The translations under genes were made by a program, and so were the position numbers. DNA of 64,000 bases from Pseudomonas sp. B21-056. Lineage in GTDB: Bacteria; Pseudomonadota; Gammaproteobacteria; Pseudomonadales; Pseudomonadaceae. Under the pieces are notes generated by a model. That model was not told the DNA's origin. It saw only the letters and a list, made by a program, of their open reading frames with translations, and made no database searches. Shown piece after piece: positions 54,162 through 61,348 of this stretch. How positions within the stretch are numbered: position 1 is the stretch's first letter; each line of letters starts with the position of its first letter. The stretch covers positions 1,612,001-1,676,000 of the forward strand of contig NZ_CP087203.1 of the NCBI RefSeq assembly GCF_026016325.1, read 5' to 3'.

Positions 54162-56726
54162 TCAACTGCTTCTGCTTTCCTGGCTGCGAGCCAGAAGCGT
54201 GAGCGCGGTTCCGCGCGATGCAGGGGTGGCATAGTAGGAAACTTGACCGCGCAGTTGGTTCTGAACGGCGTCGCTGTTGCCGCCAGCATCGGCCAAGCCC
54301 CAGGTGACCACTCGTCCATCGTTTGTCAGCGCCGTAAAGGCCTGATTGTTGGCGTAGACAGCCCTTACATCGAAGAGCTGGTCAGCCACTGCCCGAGTGT
54401 CGCCGCCCCAAGCGGTAAGCCCCCATGCCACGACTGTGCCGTCGGCCAGTAGCGCGGCAAAAGCGCCTTGTGTGGAGGTCAATTGCACGATGTTATCAAG
54501 GGTGAGGATCGGCCCCGGCACCGCCGCGCCATATTCCGGATGGCCCCAGGCGACTACGTGTCCGTCGGCCTGCAACGCGGCGAAGGCTCCCGAGCTGGAT
54601 GTCAGTTGCAAGATGTCGTTCAGATCGGCGATATCCTGGGGCACTGATCCACCAAGGGATGGATGGCCCCAAGCGACCACATGCCCGTTGGCCCGGCGTG
54701 CGGCAAAGGCGCCCTGGTCACGATCGGCATTAGCATCCACATGGGTGGCGGATACGTCGACGATGTCGTCGAGCGTGGCGATGTCGCGCGGCACCTCACC
54801 GCCCCCGCTGGCATGGCCCCACGCGACCACACTGCCGTCGGTACGCAGTGCCGCGAAAGCCGCGGCAGAGCCTATGATCCGTTTAACGTCGTTGTATTGG
54901 GGGGCATTCGGCACCGTGCCACCTGTTTCAGGATGGCCCCAGGCGACCACTTGACCATTGGTACGGCGTGCAGCAAAAGCCCAATGACCACCTGTGACTT
55001 CATCGATGTCAGCCAGCGCCTCGATGGGCCCTGGCAGCGTGCCACCAAATCTCTCATCACCCCAGGCAACCAACCTGCCATTGGTGCGGCGTGCCGCAAA
55101 TCCGTAAGAGTTAGCGTATACCGCATCGATATCCTTGAGCCTGGCGATCGACTCCGGTACCTCCCCACCGTGCACCAGGCTGCCCCAGGCGACCACATGG
55201 CCATTGGCGCGCAATGCTGTGAAGGAAAAGGCTGAGCCGGCAACCTCGACGATGTCGGTGAAGGTCCTGATGGTCGACGGAATATCACCGCCATACACCG
55301 CCATGCCCCATCCGACCAGATGACCACTGTCACGTCGAGCCACAAAAGCGGCATAGGGCGCCGCGTGGTCGGTGTACACATTGTTACCATTGCTGAAGAC
55401 GTTAACGGGGTTGATACGGACCCCATCATTACCGCTGCGTACGTGCAGCAGTTTTGAGGGTTGGGTATCCGGGAAGTGGCTTGCGCTTACACTCTCACTG
55501 TCTCCTTCGTACTGCCACAGTGCCTCGCACGGCTTACGCGTCGTTTTATCCAATGCCGTCAACTGGCGTATCTCGCTGGTTACCCAATGTTTGAAAAAAA
55601 CACTACGCGCGCCCATGACCAACAATTGTCCAGAGCCTACCTGCCGCCGTATGTCATAGACCGCCGGAGACGAAGGTAGAGGCGAGCCTCCCTGACGCCG
55701 CAACGTGTACTCCAGCGTGATGGTCTGATCAACATTGGCCTCCACCACTGACTTCGGCACGGGTACGGTCTTGTCCTGCCCCGCCTCGCTGGCCGAAACA
55801 GTAAACGGCACATTGATGCTGCCAGCCCCCGGTAACCCTGCCCAGCGTACTTCGCCGGAGTCACCCCCCAGCAGATTGACCTCCGCCGGTATCCGCACCG
55901 TGGCGCCGTTGGGTGTATCGGCAGGGTCGAGTTGGTCGCCCAGGGCTTCGTCAATGGTCGGCGGAAGGAGCTCCAACGGGCGGCCAAGGTGAATGTCCAG
56001 GCGCTTGGTTGGCGACTGGTTGGCGTTGCCCAATTGGTCGGTCACCCGGTATTGGATCAATGTAGTGGCGTTGTCTCCCGCCTGTAGGAAGGTATCGGTG
56101 AACAAGGTCTTCGCTACGGGTGTCGAGGCGTCGACCACCTCGAACGGGACGGTGATATCCCCTAACAAAAAATCGATGCGATCGTAGTTTCGCGGGTTGG
56201 TGTAGGCAAAACCGAACTCCACGCCCTGCGCCGCCCGCTCGGCGCTGACCCCATCGCGGACAACGTCGGGCGGGATCAACAGATCCAGGCCTTCAGGCGC
56301 CGGGTCTCCGGGGGCGCGCAGGTGATACAACACGAATAGGTCTCTGGAGGGCTGTGAGGAATTGTCACTGGGGCGGGTCACGACGTAGTGCAGCCTGTTG
56401 ACTCCATGGATCAAACGCCCGTGGGGGATGTACAGCGGCATGCGATCTTCTTCCTCCCCTGGCTTGACCGTATCGCCTGCGACGGGAGCGGGGTTGTCAT
56501 TGACATACAGGTCGACTCGATCCCAAGCCGCCAGCGGCCAGGAATGACGCCGCATCTCCGTTATTGGGTCAATCAGGCATTGAAGGCCCCGGGGCTGGTC
56601 GTCATAAAGGCTTTTGGGAATCCCCCCATCGGCGAGGCCGGCCGGTTTCACTGGCGTGATCCAACCCGGGATGATCACGGGGTACAGCTCGAACAAATCG
56701 TCCAGGGTAGAAGATTGGATATCCAT
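54162..56726 (-). CDS. Modular protein: shared N-terminal module, beta linker, nine WG blades (RCC1/BLIP-II-like)
   Basis: 854 residues from the ATG at 56726 (AGGAG seven bases upstream; an earlier frame start has no ribosome site). Residues 1-250 form the module shared with three neighbours, opening MDIQSSTLDDLFELYPVIIP. Residues about 260-380 are an Ig-like linker also found in the gene at 61349. From about 470 to 830 run nine repeats of about 41 residues with G-x-V-V-A-W-G, GG-x-(V/I)-P and AFAARR/ALR, a seven- to nine-bladed propeller of the RCC1/BLIP-II sort. No signal peptide, membrane helix or catalytic motif is visible. The C-terminus is QESRSS. Function unknown. Confidence 0.8.
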   Translation of the reverse strand: MDIQSSTLDDLFELYPVIIPGWITPVKPAGLADGGIPKSLYDDQPRGLQCLIDPITEMRRHSWPLAAWDRVDLYVNDNPAPVAGDTVKPGEEEDRMPLYIPHGRLIHGVNRLHYVVTRPSDNSSQPSRDLFVLYHLRAPGDPAPEGLDLLIPPDVVRDGVSAERAAQGVEFGFAYTNPRNYDRIDFLLGDITVPFEVVDASTPVAKTLFTDTFLQAGDNATTLIQYRVTDQLGNANQSPTKRLDIHLGRPLELLPPTIDEALGDQLDPADTPNGATVRIPAEVNLLGGDSGEVRWAGLPGAGSINVPFTVSASEAGQDKTVPVPKSVVEANVDQTITLEYTLRRQGGSPLPSSPAVYDIRRQVGSGQLLVMGARSVFFKHWVTSEIRQLTALDKTTRKPCEALWQYEGDSESVSASHFPDTQPSKLLHVRSGNDGVRINPVNVFSNGNNVYTDHAAPYAAFVARRDSGHLVGWGMAVYGGDIPSTIRTFTDIVEVAGSAFSFTALRANGHVVAWGSLVHGGEVPESIARLKDIDAVYANSYGFAARRTNGRLVAWGDERFGGTLPGPIEALADIDEVTGGHWAFAARRTNGQVVAWGHPETGGTVPNAPQYNDVKRIIGSAAAFAALRTDGSVVAWGHASGGGEVPRDIATLDDIVDVSATHVDANADRDQGAFAARRANGHVVAWGHPSLGGSVPQDIADLNDILQLTSSSGAFAALQADGHVVAWGHPEYGAAVPGPILTLDNIVQLTSTQGAFAALLADGTVVAWGLTAWGGDTRAVADQLFDVRAVYANNQAFTALTNDGRVVTWGLADAGGNSDAVQNQLRGQVSYYATPASRGTALTLLARSQESRSS

Positions 56727-56850
56727 CGGATTCTCCTGGCAGGTAACGGGCGTGAGTCTCTTGGGTAGGGGTATCACACGCCAGGCCGAGGCAATTGCCT
56801 ACTGTCAGAACTTACAGGTGGGATCAGGTTTAAGATGAACGGTTGGGACG
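56727..56850 (-). promoter_or_regulatory. Shared upstream region, copy 1
   Basis: Nearly identical to 58552-58700 and 60419-60560. It holds the perfect 12-bp palindrome AGGCAATTGCCT (56789-56800), 63 bases before the ATG, then CTGTAAGTTCTGACAG. It probably contains a common promoter and operator. The following 100 bases show only the tail of the next gene. Confidence 0.6.
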
Positions 56851-56949
56851 GCTTGAGATTGAGTGGACTAAACCATTTTATGGGTCTTATGGACATAACC
56901 GTATCTGAGGCTGACAGGTAACAGCTACCGCTCCTGCTAAACGATAACT

Positions 56950-58551
56950 TCATGACCGAAACCCTAACGCTTGAGTAACGTCGGAACGGTATGGGTCAGT
57001 GATGGCGTTGGTCCGTTTTAGCTGGATTTCAAGATACCGGTAGTAGGTGGCTCGACCTATTGCTGACGAACCCAACCATAAATTCGTCCAGTTTGCCGGG
57101 ACCTGAAACACGTCAGCTATGTTGTGGTAAGCGAATTCATAATCGGCGTCGTATACGAAGTCGATACTCAATAGCCAGTCGTAAGCCTGGATGGCATTGA
57201 GAATGCCCCCATTGACGACGATTTCATATTTACGCGATACCCTGACGTCGTACGAGGCTGTCTGTCCATCGCTGTCTGTCACTGCAATGGTCGAGACCCC
57301 ATTACGTAGCCCTTGAACTATCCCCGTTGCCATGCTGACAGTTGCAACGTCGGAATTGCTGGAAGTGTAGATGTATGGAGGCATTCCATCGCTGGCCAAG
57401 CGCTCCTCGTTATCAATGACTTCGGGTTGTCTCCGTGACCAGGGGGCCTTGTAGTAGTTGAGACGATTGAGCTGCATTTCGGATTGATCAATGGATAACG
57501 GACGTACCACAGTGAGGGTACGTACGTTCGAATACACATTTGTGTTGTGGTAAAGCGATTTTGCGTACAAGCGGTGTGGACCAACCTGGACGGTTATTTC
57601 TTTCGTCCACACACCCGTTGTCGTATCGGCTGTCGCCCTACCCATGGGAGCCGCGCTGGCTCCGCTTCCATCGTAGACCTCGATTTCTTTTCCCTGATGT
57701 GCATGACCTGATAATTTCAGCGTGGTGTTAGTCGTCCGGCCTTCATCGGGAATTTCTTTGTCGTCGACGTCTTTTACGCTGTCGAGGGTTGGAGGAATTA
57801 GCACACTATGCAGATGAATATCCAAACGTTTGGCCGGCGACCGGTTGAAGTTGCCCAACTGATCGAAAACCACGAACTCCACCAGCGTGTTGGAGTTGTC
57901 ACCCGCTTGTTGAAAGGTATCGGTGAACAGGGTTTTCACCACCGGTATCGAACCGTCCATGATTTCCCATTCAACGGTCGTGTTGCCCAGCATAAAGCGA
58001 ATACGGTCGTAGTCTCGTCGGTTGGCATAGTCGAAGCCGAACTCCACCCCCTGTGCCGCCCGCTCGGCGCTGACCCCATCGCGGACAACGTCGGGCGGGA
58101 TCAACAGATCCAGGCCTTCAGGCGCTGGGTCTCCGGGTGCGCGCAGGTGATACAACACGAGTAAGTCCCTGGAGGGCTGCGAGGAATTGTCACTGGGGCG
58201 GGTCACGACGTAGTGCAGCCTGTTGACTCCATGGATCAACTGTCCGTGGGGGATGTTCAAGCGTATGCGATCCTCCTCCTCCCCAGGTGCTACGGTTTTA
58301 CCGGCCACGGGGGTCGGATTGTCATTGATGTACAGGTCGACGCGATCATCCGTCGCCATTGTCCACGACTGGCGCTTGAGTTCGCTCCAGGGATCAATCA
58401 GGCATTGAAGGCCTTGGGGCTCTTGGTCATAAAGGCTTTTGGGAATCCCCCCATCGGCGAGGCCGGCCGGTTTCACTGGGGTGATCCAGCCCGGGATGAT
58501 GACGGGGTACAGCTCGAACAAATCGTCCAGGGTAGAAGATTGGATATCCAT
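56950..58551 (-). CDS. Modular protein: shared N-terminal module, Ig-like and BIG2 segments, unique C-terminus
   Basis: 533 residues. Residues 1-250 are the common module (DDLFELYPVIIPGWITPVK). Residues about 255-345 form an Ig-like domain (SGHAHQGKEIEVYDGSGA), and about 360-440 resemble BIG2 (DGMPPYIYTSSNSDVATVS, GVSTIAVTDSDGQTASYDV). The last 95 residues (IVVNGGILNAIQAYDWLLSI, FQVPANWTNLWLGSSAIGR) match nothing I recognise. It lacks signal peptide and membrane helix. The final TQALGFRS is shared with the DUF6124 remnant at 54014. GGAG precedes the ATG. Confidence 0.75.
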   Translation of the reverse strand: MDIQSSTLDDLFELYPVIIPGWITPVKPAGLADGGIPKSLYDQEPQGLQCLIDPWSELKRQSWTMATDDRVDLYINDNPTPVAGKTVAPGEEEDRIRLNIPHGQLIHGVNRLHYVVTRPSDNSSQPSRDLLVLYHLRAPGDPAPEGLDLLIPPDVVRDGVSAERAAQGVEFGFDYANRRDYDRIRFMLGNTTVEWEIMDGSIPVVKTLFTDTFQQAGDNSNTLVEFVVFDQLGNFNRSPAKRLDIHLHSVLIPPTLDSVKDVDDKEIPDEGRTTNTTLKLSGHAHQGKEIEVYDGSGASAAPMGRATADTTTGVWTKEITVQVGPHRLYAKSLYHNTNVYSNVRTLTVVRPLSIDQSEMQLNRLNYYKAPWSRRQPEVIDNEERLASDGMPPYIYTSSNSDVATVSMATGIVQGLRNGVSTIAVTDSDGQTASYDVRVSRKYEIVVNGGILNAIQAYDWLLSIDFVYDADYEFAYHNIADVFQVPANWTNLWLGSSAIGRATYYRYLEIQLKRTNAITDPYRSDVTQALGFRS

Positions 58552-58700
58552 CGGATGCTCCGGACAGGTGACGGATGTGAGCCTCTTGGGACAGGGTTAT
58601 CACACGCCAGACTGAGGCAATTGCCTACTGTCAGAACTTACAGGTGAGCGCGGGTTTAAGACGAGCGGTTGATGTGGGATTGGCGGATGCCTTCCCGCAC
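58552..58700 (-). promoter_or_regulatory. Shared upstream region, copy 2
   Basis: Same architecture as the copy at 56727: palindrome AGGCAATTGCCT at 58615-58626, 64 bases before the ATG. Confidence 0.6.
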
Positions 58701-58734
58701 TAGGCTGGAGCACCGCGATGAACAGGCTGAAGCG

Positions 58735-58800
58735 GATCGGTATGCAGCGCCCGGTCGCCGACAATCCGCCCAGTTCGGTCGAGGGCAGAAGAATGCAAAC
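58735..58800 (-). pseudogene. Possible degenerate DUF6124 tail
   Basis: The plus-strand string CGGTCGCCGACAATCCGCCC aligns with the end of the intact DUF6124 genes (CGGTTCGCCAGCAATGCGGCC) and the minus-strand reading ELGGLSATGR recalls ELAALLANRA. The similarity is short, so the call is tentative. Confidence 0.3.
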
Positions 58801-58831
58801 GCAGCCGGCCCCGGGGATTCAGGGTTGTGTA

Positions 58832-60418
58832 TTACCCGATGACCCGCAAACAGATCAGGGCCCGTCCCGCAAACTGCGTGGCGTTGTCGGTAAAGCTCAC
58901 GATGTCCGAGGGGAATGAGGTAAAACCCCAGTTACCATTCGGGGGAAGAGGCGGAGGAGCCCATATCCATGCGGTAGGGTATAGCCACTCGCTTCCTATC
59001 TCAAAGCGTGCAATCAGCGCGCTTCCCCAGCCGGATTCAGGCCTGAAGCCTCCGGACTGGATGTATGGAGTGGCCCAGGCATTTGCTTGCCACGCGTCCA
59101 TGTAGGCACTCCCATTATTGAAAATAACATCGTGCACGAAGTGGACTGTGACATCGTAGCTCGAGGTGTTTGCTGCGGAGTCGCGGACAGTGATGGTGGT
59201 GGTACCGGCCCCTTTGACCAGAACGCCTCCTTCGTCAGCATCGACCGTGGCAACGCTAGGTTTGCTGGACCTGTAGGTATAGGGAGGTGTGCCGCCGGCA
59301 GGCTTGCGCTCCAGGTCGTAGTAACGATTTTTCGGCTGGAAATTGCTGGTGGTGTATATCACCTTGGTAAAAACATGTGGGGTCGTGTCGATGATGTCCG
59401 AGGGGCCGACGGTGAAAGTCCAAGGTTGCGACACCCCGTGGATCCCCTCGGCCGTGAAGCAGTGGTGGCCGATAGCCAAGCCGATGACGGCATGGGCCCA
59501 GAGGCCGCCGTCGACATAGGCGATACCTTTGGAGGCCATGTCGTCGAAAATCTCCACTCGTTGATCGCTCACCCCGGTGCCTCCGAGCGTTACGGCGGTC
59601 GCTCCGGTGCTTGTGCCATTGGGGATCTCATTGCCTTGGTCATCTTTTACCGAGGTGATTTCCGGCGCGACAAGTTGGTTCAAATGGACATCCAGGCGCT
59701 TGGCGGGTGACCGGTTGAAGTTGCCCAATTGATCGCTCACCGTAAACTCGACCACTGTATCGGGGTTGTCGCCGGCCTGTTGGAAGGTGTCGGTGAACAA
59801 CGTCTTCACTACCGGCGGCGAGGCGTCGACTATCTCAAATGGAACAGTGACTTCGCCCACGAGAAAGTTGATGCGGTCGTAGGGGCGGCGGTTGGTATAG
59901 GTAAAACCGAACTCTACGCCTTGCGCCGCCCGCTCGGCGTTGACCCCATCGCGGACAACATCGGGCGGGATCACCAGATCCAGGCCTGTCGGTGCCGGCT
60001 CACCGGGGGCACGCAGGTGATATAGGACATGCAGGTCCCTGGACGGCGCGGCGTTTTCACCGGGACGGGTCACTTTGTAATGCAGCCTGTTGACCCCGGG
60101 CGTCAGCTGTCCGTGGGGAATGTTCAAGCGTATGCGTTCCGTCTCCTCCCCCGGTGCTACAGTCTTGCCGGCCACGGGAGTCGGATTGTCATTGACGTAC
60201 AGATCGACGCGATCATCCGTCGCCATTGTCCACGACTGGCGCTTGAGTTCGCTCCAGGGATCAATCAGGCATTGAAGGCCTTGGGGCTCTTGGTCATAAA
60301 GGCTTTTGGGAATCCCCCCATCGGCGAGGCCGGCCGGTTTCACTGGCGTGATCCAACCCGGGATGATCACGGGGTACAGCTCGAACAAATCGTCCAGGGT
60401 AGAAGATTGGATATCCAT
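58832..60418 (-). CDS. Modular protein: shared N-terminal module, Ig-like and BIG2 segments, different C-terminus
   Basis: 528 residues with AGGAG before the ATG. The first 70 residues are identical to the neighbour at 56950. An Ig-like segment (about 255-340, TAVTLGGTGVSDQRVEIFDD) and a BIG2-like segment (about 360-430, GGTPPYTYRSSKPSVATVD) follow. The C-terminal 95 residues (VIFNNGSAYMDAWQANAWATPYIQ, APPPLPPNGNWGFTSFPSD) are unlike the neighbour's and unrecognised, although both begin with an N-x-G turn after a beta strand. No export signal is present. Lectin-like or adhesive binding is conceivable from the Ig-type folds, but nothing shows it. Confidence 0.75.
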   Translation of the reverse strand: MDIQSSTLDDLFELYPVIIPGWITPVKPAGLADGGIPKSLYDQEPQGLQCLIDPWSELKRQSWTMATDDRVDLYVNDNPTPVAGKTVAPGEETERIRLNIPHGQLTPGVNRLHYKVTRPGENAAPSRDLHVLYHLRAPGEPAPTGLDLVIPPDVVRDGVNAERAAQGVEFGFTYTNRRPYDRINFLVGEVTVPFEIVDASPPVVKTLFTDTFQQAGDNPDTVVEFTVSDQLGNFNRSPAKRLDVHLNQLVAPEITSVKDDQGNEIPNGTSTGATAVTLGGTGVSDQRVEIFDDMASKGIAYVDGGLWAHAVIGLAIGHHCFTAEGIHGVSQPWTFTVGPSDIIDTTPHVFTKVIYTTSNFQPKNRYYDLERKPAGGTPPYTYRSSKPSVATVDADEGGVLVKGAGTTTITVRDSAANTSSYDVTVHFVHDVIFNNGSAYMDAWQANAWATPYIQSGGFRPESGWGSALIARFEIGSEWLYPTAWIWAPPPLPPNGNWGFTSFPSDIVSFTDNATQFAGRALICLRVIG

Positions 60419-60560
60419 CGGATTCTCCTGGCAGGTGACGGATGTGAGCCTCTTGGGACAGGGTTATCACACGCCAGGCCGAGGCAATTGCCTACTGTCA
60501 GAACTTACAGGTGAGCGTGGGTTTAAGACGAGCGGTTGATGTGGAATTGGCGGATGCCAC
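60419..60560 (-). promoter_or_regulatory. Shared upstream region, copy 3
   Basis: Palindrome AGGCAATTGCCT at 60482-60493, 64 bases before the ATG, in a sequence nearly identical to copies 1 and 2. Confidence 0.6.
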
Positions 60561-60587
60561 CCCGGAGTTGCTCGGGGCGCAGACTTC

Positions 60588-60720
60588 TATGGCGAGAGGG
60601 GTATCCCAGTCCGACTGCGCGACAGTCGCAAATCGGTTGATGGGGTTTACCAGATGCACCGCGTCGTCCGGTTTTGGGGGCGCTTCGCACCCCAACAGGG
60701 ATGAATCCCCTCGCCACAGG
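60588..60720. repeat. Eroded REPIN (GGCGAGGGGAT family)
   Basis: The right part (GGGATGAATCCCCTCGCCACA) is well kept; the left part (TGGCGAGAGGGGTATCCC) is degenerate. Confidence 0.6.
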
Positions 60721-60734
60721 GTGTTTTGTTTTGG

Positions 60735-61076
60735 CTAGCGCTGTTCGACGTTATCCAGTGCACGGTTCGCCAGCAATGCGGCCAGTTCAATCAATTGCTG
60801 GATACCCAACGCCACATGCCGCCGGGAATTGTTCAGCTCGAAGGCCAGATCACTGACCATGGCATTGGCCGAGGCGAGGGTTTCGCTGAGGTTGGCGAGC
60901 AGGACTTCAGTGTCGATGCCATTGACGACGGCAAAGAGCTGATCGGAGGGCGGATTGATCTCGGACTCGTTCGGTTTGGGTTTCAGGTAAAAGTCGAGGG
61001 CGCGATCGGCGGCTTTGTCGTGGGAGGAGTGAGGTTGGTGTCCGGGGTGTTGGGCATAAGGTGGAGCTCCATGCAT
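60735..61076 (-). CDS. DUF6124-type small protein, second copy with altered N-terminus
   Basis: 113 residues from the ATG at 61076. From residue 20 on (DKAADRALDFYLKPKPNE, LLANLSETLASANAMVSDLAFELNN, IQQLIELAALLANRALDNVEQR) it is over 85 percent like the copy at 53279. The first residues (MHGAPPYAQHPGHQPHSSH) are in a different frame: the neighbouring frame reads MELHLMPNTPDTN, the normal family start. An indel near codon 15 has therefore shifted the N-terminus; the protein may still be made from the alternative ATG. A structured leader lies upstream. Confidence 0.65.
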   Translation of the reverse strand: MHGAPPYAQHPGHQPHSSHDKAADRALDFYLKPKPNESEINPPSDQLFAVVNGIDTEVLLANLSETLASANAMVSDLAFELNNSRRHVALGIQQLIELAALLANRALDNVEQR

Positions 61077-61089
61077 GACCACCATTGAA

Positions 61090-61303
61090 CAGATGCCAAG
61101 AAAGCCATCGTCAAGGTGATGCGATATGTCATGTGGCATACGGGCTACCAAACCCGATCGCTGATTTGTCAGCGACTGGCAAACGATAGATCTCGCCCCC
61201 CTGGTGCACAAGCCGGCGGATTCTGGCGTAGTTGTAGGCAAAGGCGCAAGGCGGTGTAGCCCGGTCCTGCAGCGTCCTACAGTGAACTAAACACAGAGGG
61301 CCG
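61090..61303 (-). promoter_or_regulatory. Conserved structured leader, second copy
   Basis: Matches 53760-53965. The hairpin TCGCTGACAAATCAGCGA is at 61158-61175, and GGGCTAC (about 61256) again complements GTAGCCC (about 61142). Confidence 0.5.
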
Positions 61304-61348
61304 CCTCGCGCCGGCTGGCGCAGTTCGTCGTTAGCCCGCTCCAGTCGC

